A stretch of 64,000 nucleotides of DNA from Comamonas aquatica NBRC 14918 (GTDB lineage: Bacteria; Pseudomonadota; Gammaproteobacteria; Burkholderiales; Burkholderiaceae_C), in contig NZ_BBJR01000022.1 of NCBI RefSeq assembly GCF_000739875.1, forward strand, positions 62,001 through 126,000, in the 5' to 3' direction. Of the stretch, positions 33,517 to 41,964 are shown one piece after another (position 1 is the stretch's first letter; every line of letters starts with the position of its first letter). The notes beneath the pieces were generated by a model. That model made no database searches and had not been told where the DNA came from. It was given only the letters and a program-made list of their open reading frames with translations. Made by a program: the position numbers and the translations under genes.

Positions 33517-33813
33517 ATGAATGCACCCCTGACCCCCGAACTTTTCACCGCCAAACTGGAGCCCAGCGGGCAGCAGTGCGATGCCTGGGCCGACCAGACC
33601 CTGCTGGACTCCATCGAAATGGGCGGCCTGAACTGGCCCAGCTCCTGCCGCAACGGGACCTGCCGCACCTGCCTGGGCACCCTCACCGCGGGTTCCGTGC
33701 ATTACAAGATCGGCTGGCCCAGCCTGACCGCCGAGGAAAAGGCCGAGGGCTGTGTGCTGCCCTGCGTGGCCTACCCGGACGGCGATGTCACCTTGCAAGA
33801 CCCCGAAAACTGA
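33517..33813 (+). CDS. Small plant-type [2Fe-2S] ferredoxin
   Basis: 98 residues. The cluster-binding pattern is C-x4-C-x2-C ([12 protein letters not shown]) with a later cysteine in [10 protein letters not shown], so two candidates exist for the fourth ligand. This is the plant-type ferredoxin arrangement. The partner is unknown: no oxygenase or reductase is adjacent. It could support an assembly or riboflavin-related redox step, but that is guesswork. The start [10 protein letters not shown] is the first ATG; an upstream TTG would add an unlikely extension into the AT-rich island. Confidence 0.85.
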   Translation: MNAPLTPELFTAKLEPSGQQCDAWADQTLLDSIEMGGLNWPSSCRNGTCRTCLGTLTAGSVHYKIGWPSLTAEEKAEGCVLPCVAYPDGDVTLQDPEN

Positions 33814-33941
33814 GGCCTTGCGCCCACCCAATCCTGGCAGGCAGGCCACAAAGCACTAAAATGCCTGCTTTCAACTGGACCGAGCACCATCCGGCGCTTG
33901 GCTTTGCAGCGACGGAACCCGTGCGCACATGTTCTTTGGAA

Positions 33942-33961
33942 GCATGCAGGCCCCTGCATGC
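33942..33961 (+). other. Hairpin in the ribBX leader
   Basis: GCATGCAGG and CCTGCATGC form a near-perfect hairpin about 70 bases before the ribBX start, within a 215-base leader. The conserved elements of an FMN riboswitch are not seen in this leader. Confidence 0.5.
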
Positions 33962-34028
33962 AGGGCGGGAGCCCCGATCAAAGGCAGTGCTGCCGGCAAC
34001 CCGACAGGTCATCCAAGGAACCCACTCC

Positions 34029-35150
34029 ATGAACACCCCCCTCAACCCCGTGCAAATTTCGCCGGTGGAAGACATCGTTGCCGACATGCGCGCCGGGCGC
34101 ATGGTCATCCTGGTGGATGAAGAAGACCGCGAGAACGAGGGGGATCTGGTCCTGGCATCCGACCACGTCACGCCCGAAGCCATCAACTTCATGGCCAAGT
34201 ACGGCCGAGGCCTGATCTGCCTGACCCTGACCCGTGAGCGCTGCGAATTCCTGAAGCTGCCGCCCATGGCTGCCCGCAATGGCACCGTCTACAGCACGGC
34301 ATTCACCGTGTCGATCGAGGCCGCCGAGGGCGTGACCACCGGCATCTCGGCCGCCGACCGCGCCCGCACCGTGCAGGCTGCCGTGGCCAAGCAGGCCCAG
34401 CCCAGCGACCTGGTGCAACCCGGTCACATCTTCCCGCTGCAGGCCGTCGATGGCGGCGTGCTGATCCGCGCCGGCCACACCGAAGCCGGTTGCGACCTGG
34501 CCGCGATGGCCGGCTGCAGTCCCTCGTCCGTGATCTGCGAGATCATGAAGGACGACGGCACCATGGCCCGCCTGCCCGACCTGCAGCTGTTCGCCGCAGA
34601 ACACGGCCTGAAGATCGGCACCATTGCCGACCTGATCCAGTACCGCAGCCGCACCGAATCGCTGCTGCAGCAGGTGGGATCGCGCCAGCTGCAGACCCAC
34701 TGGGGCACATTCACCGCCCACGTCTTCCAGGACAAACCCAGCCAGTCCGTGCACATCGCCCTGGTCAAGGGCGAATGGAGCGAAGCCGACGAAGTGGCCG
34801 TGCGCGTGCACGAGCCGCTGTCGGTGCTGGATGCGCTGGAAGTCCAGCGCTCCATGCACTCCTGGAGCCTGGACACCAGCCTGGACTACATCCACCACCG
34901 TGGCCAGGGCGTGGTCGTGCTGCTGAACTGCGGTGAAGGCGCCGACCAGCTGCTGGCCCAGTTCGAGGGCAAGGCCCGTGCTTCCCAGGCGCCCGAGCGC
35001 GGTCGCATGGACCTGCGCACCTACGGCATCGGCGCGCAGATCCTGCGCGAGATGGGCGTGCACAAGATGCAACTGCTGGGCCAGCCCCGCCGCATGCCCA
35101 GCATGGCCGGCTATGGCCTGGAAATCACTGGCTACATCACCAAGGAATAA
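34029..35150 (+). CDS. ribB: 3,4-dihydroxy-2-butanone-4-phosphate synthase with degenerate GTP cyclohydrolase II domain (RibBX)
   Basis: 373 residues. The N-terminal half (about 1-205) is a complete DHBP synthase, making the four-carbon precursor of riboflavin: [37 protein letters not shown]. The C-terminal half has the GTP cyclohydrolase II fold length and ends correctly, but the region where the zinc cysteines belong reads [20 protein letters not shown] with no cysteine. Such proteins (RibBX) keep only the synthase activity, so an active RibA must be encoded elsewhere. ribH follows after six bases. AAGGA lies upstream of the ATG. Confidence 0.92.
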   Translation: MNTPLNPVQISPVEDIVADMRAGRMVILVDEEDRENEGDLVLASDHVTPEAINFMAKYGRGLICLTLTRERCEFLKLPPMAARNGTVYSTAFTVSIEAAEGVTTGISAADRARTVQAAVAKQAQPSDLVQPGHIFPLQAVDGGVLIRAGHTEAGCDLAAMAGCSPSSVICEIMKDDGTMARLPDLQLFAAEHGLKIGTIADLIQYRSRTESLLQQVGSRQLQTHWGTFTAHVFQDKPSQSVHIALVKGEWSEADEVAVRVHEPLSVLDALEVQRSMHSWSLDTSLDYIHHRGQGVVVLLNCGEGADQLLAQFEGKARASQAPERGRMDLRTYGIGAQILREMGVHKMQLLGQPRRMPSMAGYGLEITGYITKE

Positions 35151-35156
35151 GACAAC

Positions 35157-35621
35157 ATGCTGCATGCAGACAAAGGCACGGCCGCACAACTCAATGGCCA
35201 AGGACTGCGCATCGGCATCGTCCAGGCGCGCTGGAACGAAGGCATCACCCAGGCCCTGGCCGAAGCCTGCCACCAGGAACTACTGGCCCTGGGCGTGCAG
35301 ACCGATGCCATCACCCATGTTGTGGTACCCGGCGCCCTCGAAGTGCCTGCCGCCCTACAGGCCATGGCCGAGCGTGGCGGCTACGATGCACTGGTGGCCC
35401 TGGGTTGCATCATCCGTGGCGAGACCTACCACTTCGAACTGGTCGCCAATGAATCGGGTGCTGGCGTGACCCGCGTAAGCCTGGATTACCAGTTGCCGAT
35501 CGCCAACGCCATCATCACCACCGAAAACCTGGAGCAGGCCATCGCCCGCCAGACCGAAAAGGGCCTGGACGCGGCACGTGTGGCCGTGGAAATGGCCAGC
35601 CTGCTTCGCACACTGAAATGA
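35157..35621 (+). CDS. ribH: 6,7-dimethyl-8-ribityllumazine synthase
   Basis: 154 residues. It condenses the RibB product with the pyrimidine precursor, the penultimate step of riboflavin synthesis. Motifs are [34 protein letters not shown] and [12 protein letters not shown]. It is located six bases after ribBX, so the two are co-expressed. It overlaps nusB by four bases (ATGA), indicating translational coupling. Confidence 0.95.
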   Translation: MLHADKGTAAQLNGQGLRIGIVQARWNEGITQALAEACHQELLALGVQTDAITHVVVPGALEVPAALQAMAERGGYDALVALGCIIRGETYHFELVANESGAGVTRVSLDYQLPIANAIITTENLEQAIARQTEKGLDAARVAVEMASLLRTLK

Positions 35622-36163
35622 CCATGAGCGACGAACACGCCCCCACCTCGACCGGCAAGAGCCGCCCCCCCCGCCAAAAGCGCACCGGACTGACCAGCAC
35701 CGGTGTGCGCAAGGCCGCCTCCAAATCGGCGCGCAGCCGCTCGCGCGAATTTGCGCTGCAGGGCCTGTACCAGCACCTCGTGGGCCGCAACGAGGCCACC
35801 GCGATCGACATGTTCACGCGCGACCTGGCCGGCTTTCACAAGTCCGACGCGCTGCACTACGACGCGCTGCTGCACGGCTGCATCAAGCAGGAAGCCGACC
35901 TGAACGCGCTGATCGCCCCCAAGCTGGACCGCCAGCTGGGCGAGCTGTCGCCCATCGAGCAGGCCTGCATGTGGATCGGTGCCTATGAGCTGATGTACTG
36001 CCAGGACGTGCCCTGGCGCGTCGTGCTCAACGAAGTGATCGAGCTGGCCAAGGAATTTGGTGGCACCGACGGCCACAAGTACGTCAACGGCGTGCTCAAC
36101 GCGCTGGCACCGGAGCTGCGCGCTGCCGAAGTCCAGGCCGACAAGGCCGGCAAGAGCGCCTGA
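35618..36163 (+). CDS. nusB: Transcription antitermination factor NusB
   Basis: 181 residues. The conserved core starts at [15 protein letters not shown] and contains [16 protein letters not shown] and [20 protein letters not shown] followed by YVNGVLN. A basic, low-complexity N-terminal extension of about 40 residues precedes it, common in this family of bacteria. NusB with NusE binds boxA RNA in ribosomal operons. The ribH-nusB pairing is widespread. Confidence 0.95.
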   Translation: MTMSDEHAPTSTGKSRPPRQKRTGLTSTGVRKAASKSARSRSREFALQGLYQHLVGRNEATAIDMFTRDLAGFHKSDALHYDALLHGCIKQEADLNALIAPKLDRQLGELSPIEQACMWIGAYELMYCQDVPWRVVLNEVIELAKEFGGTDGHKYVNGVLNALAPELRAAEVQADKAGKSA

Positions 36164-36251
36164 CACGCGCCCCCGGCAGCGCGCCACCGGCCGCTGCCTT
36201 TTCGATTCCCGTTTGTTCTTTCTGTCAGCGCCCCGCGCGCTGTGCCAGTCC

Positions 36252-37436
36252 ATGAAGTTTTCCAAGCGCGCCGAAAAAATCTCCCCGTTCTACGTCATGG
36301 AAGTGGCCAAGGCCGCCCAGCAACTGTCCCAGGAAGTGGCCCACGGCCCCGAGCCGATGATCTTCCTGAATATCGGCGAGCCCGACTACACGGCCCCGGC
36401 CCAGGTCCAGTCGGCCGCGCAAGAGAGCATCGCCAGCGGCCGCACGCAGTACACCAACGCCCTGGGCCTGGAACCACTGCGCCAGGCCATCAGCGACTGG
36501 TACCGCAGCCGCTTCGGCATCCAGGTGCCGGCCCAGCGCATCGTGGTCACGGCAGGCGCCTCGGCGGCGCTGCAGCTGGCCTGCCTGGCGCTGATCAATC
36601 CGGGCGATGAAATCCTCATGCCCGACCCCAGCTACCCCTGCAACCGCCACTTCGTGAGCGCCGCAGAGGGCGTGGCCCAACTGATCCCTACCGGCGCTGC
36701 CGAACGCTACCAACTGAGCGCCGAGCACGTGGCCACCCACTGGGGCGCCCAGACCCGCGGCGTGCTGCTGGCCTCGCCGTCCAACCCCACGGGCACCTCG
36801 ATCGATCCGTCCGAGCTGCGCCGCATCCACGAGGTGGTGCAGTCCAAGGGTGGCATCACCATCGTCGACGAGATCTACCTGGGCCTGTCCTACGACGAGG
36901 TCTTCGGCCAGAGCGCCCTGGCCATCAGCGACGACATCATCAGCATCAACAGCTTCAGCAAGTACTTCAACATGACCGGCTGGCGCCTGGGCTGGATGGT
37001 CGTGCCCGAAGCCATGGTGCCCGTGGTCGAGCGCCTGGCACAGAACCTGTTCATCTGCGCCTCCACCGTGGCCCAGCACGCCGCCTTGGCCTGCTTCAGC
37101 CCCGACAGCATCGTCGAGTTCGAACGCCGCCGCGCCGAGTTCAAGGCCCGCCGCGACTACTTCCTGCCCGCACTGCGCGAGCTGGGCTTCGGCATCGACG
37201 TCATGCCCGACGGTGCCTTCTACGCCTGGGCCGACTGCACGCCGCTGTGCGCCAAGCTGGGCGTCCAAGACAGCTGGGAGTTTGCCTACGCGCTGATGGA
37301 ACGCGCCCACCTGGCGATCACGCCCGGGCGCGACTTTGGCACCGCGGACACCGCCCGCTACGTGCGTTTTTCCACGGCCAACTCCATGGAGCAGCTGCAG
37401 GAAGCCGTGCGCCGCATGCAACGGCTGTTCGCGTAA
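36252..37436 (+). CDS. Class I/II PLP-dependent aminotransferase
   Basis: 394 residues. The PLP lysine lies in SFSKYFNMTGWRLGW; other fold landmarks are NIGEPDYTAP, ASPSNPTGT and VDEIYLGLSY. It resembles the alanine/aspartate-type fold-I aminotransferases, but the amino donor and acceptor cannot be read from sequence. It lies between nusB and ybgC, in the same direction, with 88 bases before it; whether it belongs to either operon is open. Confidence 0.88.
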   Translation: MKFSKRAEKISPFYVMEVAKAAQQLSQEVAHGPEPMIFLNIGEPDYTAPAQVQSAAQESIASGRTQYTNALGLEPLRQAISDWYRSRFGIQVPAQRIVVTAGASAALQLACLALINPGDEILMPDPSYPCNRHFVSAAEGVAQLIPTGAAERYQLSAEHVATHWGAQTRGVLLASPSNPTGTSIDPSELRRIHEVVQSKGGITIVDEIYLGLSYDEVFGQSALAISDDIISINSFSKYFNMTGWRLGWMVVPEAMVPVVERLAQNLFICASTVAQHAALACFSPDSIVEFERRRAEFKARRDYFLPALRELGFGIDVMPDGAFYAWADCTPLCAKLGVQDSWEFAYALMERAHLAITPGRDFGTADTARYVRFSTANSMEQLQEAVRRMQRLFA

Positions 37437-37460
37437 AGTCCGGCCACAGGGGGAACTTTC

Positions 37461-37874
37461 ATGGCATTCACCTTTCCCATCCGGGTGTACTGGGAAGACA
37501 CCGACGCCGGCGGCATCGTCTTCTACGCCAACTACCTCAAGTTCTTTGAGCGCGCACGCACCGAATGGCTGCGCAACCTGGGCGTGGAGCAGCAAAAGCT
37601 GCGCGACGAAGCCGGTGGCATGTTCGTCGTCACACAGGCAGAGTTGAACTATCTGCGGCCTGCACGCCTGGACGATCTGTTGGAGGTCACGGCCGTGCTG
37701 CAGTCGGCAGGCCGGGCCTCCATCACCATCGCCCAGCAGGCTTTTTTGCAGCCCGTGTCATCCGATGGCACGCCGCAACTGTTATGTGAAGGCAGCATTC
37801 GCATCGGCTGGGTGGATTCCGCCAGCATGCGCCCTGCCCGTATTCCGAACTCCATCGTGGAAAAACTCTCATGA
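37461..37874 (+). CDS. ybgC: Tol-Pal-associated acyl-CoA thioesterase
   Basis: 137 residues, hot-dog fold. The catalytic aspartate is in YWEDTDAGGIVFYANYLKFF, the classical YbgC/4-hydroxybenzoyl-CoA thioesterase motif. GGGGGAA lies upstream of the ATG. The stop overlaps the tolQ start by four bases (ATGA), so it is the first gene of the tol operon. Confidence 0.93.
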   Translation: MAFTFPIRVYWEDTDAGGIVFYANYLKFFERARTEWLRNLGVEQQKLRDEAGGMFVVTQAELNYLRPARLDDLLEVTAVLQSAGRASITIAQQAFLQPVSSDGTPQLLCEGSIRIGWVDSASMRPARIPNSIVEKLS

Positions 37875-38581
37875 ACGCAGCCCAAGACATGTCCATCCTC
37901 AGCCTCATCATCCAGGCCAGCTGGGTGGTGCAATTGGTCATGTTGATCTTGGTCGTGGCCTCGGTGGCCAGCTGGGCCACCATCTTTCGCAAGGCCCAGG
38001 CGCTCAAGCAGGTGCGCCAGCTCAATGACTCCTTCGAGCAGGACTTCTGGTCGGGCCAGAGCCTGAACGACCTGTACAACAGCGCCACCCAGAACGCCAA
38101 GCACGGCGGCCCGATGGAACGCATCTTCGCCAGCGGCATGCGCGAGTACAAGAAGCTGCGCGAGCGCCGCATCAACGACAGCGGCACGCTGATGGACGGC
38201 ACGCGCCGCGCCATGCGCGCCAGCCTCCAGCGCGAGATGGACGAGGTCGAATCCGGCCTGGCCTTCCTGGGCACTGTCGGCTCCGTCTCGCCCTACGTCG
38301 GCCTGTTCGGCACCGTCTGGGGCGTGATGCACGCCTTCACCGGCTTTGCCAGCATGGAGCAGATCACCCTGGCCACCGTGGCCCCCGGCATCGCCGAGGC
38401 GCTGGTCGCCACCGCCATGGGCCTGTTTGCCGCGATTCCCGCCGTGACCGCCTACAACCGCTACGCCCACAACATCGACCGCATCGCGAATGTGCACGAG
38501 ACCTTCATCGAAGAGTTCTCCAACATCCTGCAGCGCAATGTGAGCGGCCCCACCGCCAGCTCCACCGCGTCCGGTTACTGA
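37871..38581 (+). CDS. tolQ: Tol-Pal system proton channel subunit TolQ
   Basis: 236 residues with three membrane segments (about 17-37, 140-160, 175-195). The conserved TVGSVSPYVGLFGTVWGVMH and GIAEALVATAMGLFAAIPAV segments are clear. With TolR it forms the proton-driven motor that energises TolA and outer-membrane constriction at division. Its translation is coupled to ybgC. Confidence 0.95.
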   Translation: MNAAQDMSILSLIIQASWVVQLVMLILVVASVASWATIFRKAQALKQVRQLNDSFEQDFWSGQSLNDLYNSATQNAKHGGPMERIFASGMREYKKLRERRINDSGTLMDGTRRAMRASLQREMDEVESGLAFLGTVGSVSPYVGLFGTVWGVMHAFTGFASMEQITLATVAPGIAEALVATAMGLFAAIPAVTAYNRYAHNIDRIANVHETFIEEFSNILQRNVSGPTASSTASGY

Positions 38582-38597
38582 GCGCAGGAGCCACCCC

Positions 38598-39023
38598 ATG
38601 CCCGCAGTCAGCTCCCGCGGCAAAGGCCGCCGCACCGTGGTGGAAATCAACATGGTGCCCTTCATCGACGTGATGCTGGTGCTGCTCATCATCTTCATGG
38701 TGACGGCACCCATGCTCACGCCCGGCAACATCGATGTCCCCACGGCGGGCAAGTCCTCCAAGCCGGCCGCCAAGAACATCGCCTACGTCCTGCTGGAAAA
38801 GGACGGCCGCGTGATCTTCAAGACCAAGAACACCGAGCAGCAGATCGCATTGCCGGAACTGCAGGGCATCGCCACCTCCTGGAAACACAGCGACCCCGAG
38901 CACACCGCCATCCAGATCCTGGCCGACAAGACCCTGCCCTATGAGTCGGTGGTCCAGGCCATGGCCCAGTTGCAGGCGGCCGAGGTGCGTGTGGCACTGG
39001 GCGTCAAATCTTCCTCCAACTAA
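38598..39023 (+). CDS. tolR: Tol-Pal system protein TolR
   Basis: 141 residues. One N-terminal membrane helix follows the conserved INMVPFIDVMLVLLIIFM, whose aspartate is the proton-carrying residue. The periplasmic ExbD-like domain follows. AGGAG lies about 8 bases upstream. Confidence 0.95.
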   Translation: MPAVSSRGKGRRTVVEINMVPFIDVMLVLLIIFMVTAPMLTPGNIDVPTAGKSSKPAAKNIAYVLLEKDGRVIFKTKNTEQQIALPELQGIATSWKHSDPEHTAIQILADKTLPYESVVQAMAQLQAAEVRVALGVKSSSN

Positions 39024-39061
39024 CCCCGCCGCCTTCTCCGACCCGCGCGCCCCATTCCTCC

Positions 39062-40213
39062 ATGTCCCCTCGCCTCGCCCAAGACCCTTTTGCCCCACCT
39101 CGCCCGAGCAAGCGCTTGCGCAGCTGGGTCTTGGCACTGCTGGCCCATGCCACGCCCCTGGTGGCCCTGGTCTGGAACATCACCCCGCCGGTCGCTGTCG
39201 AGCAGGCCGCGGTCGAGGCCGAGCTGTGGTCGGACACTTTCGTGCAGGCCGCGCCACGTGCGGCCGCGGTCGTGCCCCCACCTGCGCCGGCGCCCACACC
39301 CGCCCCAGCGCCAGAACCCAAGCCAGAGCCGGAACCCGTTCCCCTGCCGCCGCCCCCGCCACCCGCCCCGCCCAAGCCGACGCAGCAAGAGCTGCAGTCG
39401 CAGCGCGACGCCGAGATTGCCTTGCAGGAGCGCAAGAAGCAGGAGGCCGAGCTGAAGAAGCAGCGCGAGCTGGAAGCCCAGAAGGCCAAGGACAAGACCG
39501 AGCGCGAGAAGGCCGAAAAAGCCAAGCGTGACAAGGAAAAGGCGGAAGAGGCGCGCAAGGAAAAGCTCGAGCAGGAAAAACGCGACAAGCTGGAACAGCA
39601 AAAGCGTGACAAGGCCGAGCAGGAGAAGAAAGACCGCCTGGACAAGGAAAAGCGCGAGAAGGCGGAAAAGGAAAAAGCCGCCAAGGACAAGGCCGCCAAA
39701 GAAAAGGCCGAGAAGGACAAAGCCGAAAAGGCCAAGGCCGACGCCGAGAAGAAGGCCGCCGACGACAAGCGCCGCAAGGAGCAGGCCGCCCAGGAGGCCA
39801 AGGCCGCCAAGGAACTGGAGCGCATGCGCCAGGAAAACCTCAAGGCGATGGCCGGTCTGGCCGGTGGTTCGGGCGGCACGGGCTCTGCCGAAAAGAGCAG
39901 CGGCCCCAACGGCGGCAAGGGCACGGGTGGCGGCACGGCAGGCCATTCTGCCGGCTATGGCGCGCGCGTGGCGGCCAAGGTCAAGCCCAACATCGTCTAT
40001 CCGGACGTGGTCAGCGGCAACCCGCGCGCCGAAGTGCGGGTGCGCGCGGCGCCGGACGGCACCATCACCAGCGTGCAGCTGGTCAAGTCCAGCGGCAACA
40101 AGGCCTGGGACGACGCCGTGGTGCGCGCCCTGCACAAGACCGAGACCCTGCCCAAGGACACCAACGGCACCGTGCCCAGCGAGTTCAACTTCGGCTTCCG
40201 CCCGCAAGACTGA
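39062..40213 (+). CDS. tolA: Cell envelope integrity protein TolA
   Basis: 383 residues in three parts. A single membrane helix lies near residues 20-38. A proline-rich stretch and then a long Lys/Ala/Glu helix occupy about 75-265, with many KAEK and EKAK repeats. The C-terminal TonB-like domain covers about 295-383 (NIVYPDVVSGNPRAEVRVRA, VVRALHKTETLP). It transmits the TolQR force to the outer membrane. No tolB or pal follows: repeat R9 and then trhP come next, so the operon ends here. Confidence 0.93.
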   Translation: MSPRLAQDPFAPPRPSKRLRSWVLALLAHATPLVALVWNITPPVAVEQAAVEAELWSDTFVQAAPRAAAVVPPPAPAPTPAPAPEPKPEPEPVPLPPPPPPAPPKPTQQELQSQRDAEIALQERKKQEAELKKQRELEAQKAKDKTEREKAEKAKRDKEKAEEARKEKLEQEKRDKLEQQKRDKAEQEKKDRLDKEKREKAEKEKAAKDKAAKEKAEKDKAEKAKADAEKKAADDKRRKEQAAQEAKAAKELERMRQENLKAMAGLAGGSGGTGSAEKSSGPNGGKGTGGGTAGHSAGYGARVAAKVKPNIVYPDVVSGNPRAEVRVRAAPDGTITSVQLVKSSGNKAWDDAVVRALHKTETLPKDTNGTVPSEFNFGFRPQD

Positions 40214-40214
40214 T

Positions 40215-40308
40215 CATTTACAGAGCGCCTGACGCTGATCCAGCAAGGACTTCAGACAGATACCTGGCTGAAGTCCTTGTTCTTTCAGCGTCAGCAGCTC
40301 ATTTATTG
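40215..40308. repeat. Terminal-inverted-repeat element R9, long class with inner hairpin shared with R6
   Basis: The left end is CATTTACAGAGCGCCTGACG; the reverse complement of the right end is AATAAATGAGCTGCTGACG. The inner hairpin AAGGACTTCAG/CTGAAGTCCTT is the same as in R6. It follows tolA. Confidence 0.82.
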
Positions 40309-40396
40309 CGAGCTATCCGCCGCCGCCACACGGCCTGGGGGTACATGCCCCCACCGCCAGGACGGACAGCCGCCAATCAAGGAAAATAAGCCCCCT

Positions 40397-41773
40397 ATGA
40401 AAGCCCCCGAACTGTTGCTTCCCGCCGGCTCGCTCGACAAGATGCGCGCCGCCTACGACTTTGGCGCCGACGCCGTGTACGCCGGCCAGCCGCGCTACTC
40501 CCTGCGCGCGCGCAACAACGAGTTCCGCATGGAGCAGATTGCCCAGGGCATCCAGGAAGCCCACCAGCGTGGCAAGAAGTTCTTTCTGACGTCCAACGTC
40601 ATTGCGCACAACGACAAGATCCGCACCTACCTGCGCGACATCGAGCCCATCATCGCCCTCAAGCCCGACGCGCTGATCATGGCCGACCCCGGCCTGATCA
40701 TGATGGTCAAGGAAAAGTGGCCCGAGGCCGTGATCCACCTGTCCGTGCAGGCCAACACCACCAACTACGCCACCGTCAAGTTCTGGCAGAAGATGGGCGT
40801 GGAGCGCATCATCCTGTCGCGCGAGCTGAGCCTGGACGAGATCGAGAAGATCCGCCAGGAATGCCCCGACATGGAGCTGGAAGTCTTCGTGCACGGCGCG
40901 CTGTGCATCGCCTACTCGGGCCGCTGCCTGCTGTCGGGCTACTTCAACCGCCGCGACCCCAACCAGGGCACCTGCACCAACGCCTGCCGCTGGGAATACA
41001 AGACCCACGGCGCCGATGTGGACCCCAACACCGGCGAGGCACTGGGCCAGGCCATGGAGCAGGGCTTCAACTTCGAAGACGCCAAGAACGACGCCGACAA
41101 CCAGTTCACCAGCACCTGCGGCGACCAGAAGCGCCACCCCAAGGCCGACGCCATCTACCTGCTGGAAGAAAAGGGCCGCCCCGGCGAGATGATGCCCATC
41201 ATGGAAGATGAGCACGGCACCTACATCATGAACTCCAAGGACCTGCGCGCCGTGGAGCACGTGGAGCGTCTGACCAAGATCGGCGTCGACTCGCTGAAGA
41301 TCGAAGGCCGTACCAAGAGCCTGTACTACGTCGCCCGTACCGCGCAGACCTACCGCCGCGCGATCGACGACGCCGTGGCCGGCCGCCCCTTCAACCCGCA
41401 CCTGATCACCGAGCTGGAAGGCCTGGCCAACCGTGGCTACACCGGCGGTCTGCTGGAGCGCCGCCCCGCCAACGACTACCAGAACTACGAGACTGGCACC
41501 TCGGTGCTGCAGCGCAGCCACTTCGTGGGCCAGGTGCGCGGCTACGAGAACGGCCTGGCCGAGATCGAAACCATGAACCGCTTCGCCGTGGGCGACATGA
41601 TCGAAATCATCCACCCCACCGGCAACCGCACCATGAAGCTGGAGCAGATGTTCAACCTGGACGGCGAGCCCGTGCAGGTCGCCCCCGGCAACCCCGTGCG
41701 CGTGCGCATCCCGGTCGAGGGGCCGATCGAAGGCGGCCTGATCTCGCGCCTGCTGCACCCCGAACAGGCCTGA
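40397..41773 (+). CDS. trhP: U32 family protein TrhP/YegQ (tRNA hydroxylation)
   Basis: 458 residues of the U32 'peptidase' family. Conserved cysteines lie in HGALCIAYSGRCLLSGY and GTCTNACRWEY with a later one (STCGDQKR), the set thought to bind an iron-sulfur cluster. The DSLKIEGRTKSLYYVA segment is characteristic of this branch. E. coli YegQ (TrhP) is needed for prephenate-dependent 5-hydroxyuridine formation in tRNA, so the old peptidase label is misleading. The start MKAPELLLPAGS fits the family. Confidence 0.92.
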   Translation: MKAPELLLPAGSLDKMRAAYDFGADAVYAGQPRYSLRARNNEFRMEQIAQGIQEAHQRGKKFFLTSNVIAHNDKIRTYLRDIEPIIALKPDALIMADPGLIMMVKEKWPEAVIHLSVQANTTNYATVKFWQKMGVERIILSRELSLDEIEKIRQECPDMELEVFVHGALCIAYSGRCLLSGYFNRRDPNQGTCTNACRWEYKTHGADVDPNTGEALGQAMEQGFNFEDAKNDADNQFTSTCGDQKRHPKADAIYLLEEKGRPGEMMPIMEDEHGTYIMNSKDLRAVEHVERLTKIGVDSLKIEGRTKSLYYVARTAQTYRRAIDDAVAGRPFNPHLITELEGLANRGYTGGLLERRPANDYQNYETGTSVLQRSHFVGQVRGYENGLAEIETMNRFAVGDMIEIIHPTGNRTMKLEQMFNLDGEPVQVAPGNPVRVRIPVEGPIEGGLISRLLHPEQA

Positions 41774-41775
41774 TC

Positions 41776-41868
41776 TTTGATAGCGGTCAGCGCGCGCTGC
41801 TCAAGGATTTCCGATACTTTTCATTCTGAAACCTAGAATAGACCAGCGCCAACCGCTCCTCTTTTCAA
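41776..41868. repeat. Terminal-inverted-repeat element R10, long class
   Basis: The left end is CTTTGATAGCGGTCAGCGCG; the reverse complement of the right end is CTTGAAAAGAGGAGCGGTTG. An inner imperfect hairpin is AGGATTTC/GAAACCT. It follows trhP directly and precedes a terminator. Its right end (CCAGCGCCAACCGC) is shared with R11. Confidence 0.7.
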
Positions 41869-41888
41869 GACCTTGTCGGTCTTGGCAC

Positions 41889-41912
41889 AAAGGCACCCCC
41901 GGGTGCCTTTTG
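41889..41912 (+). terminator. Intrinsic terminator
   Basis: AAAGGCACC pairs with GGTGCCTTT across a short CCCG loop and is flanked by A and T runs. It ends transcription from trhP before the ParB-like gene. Confidence 0.8.
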
Positions 41913-41964
41913 ACTTTTCACGGCAGACCGCTACAGTGCGCCTGCCCGCCCGATTGGAACCCTG

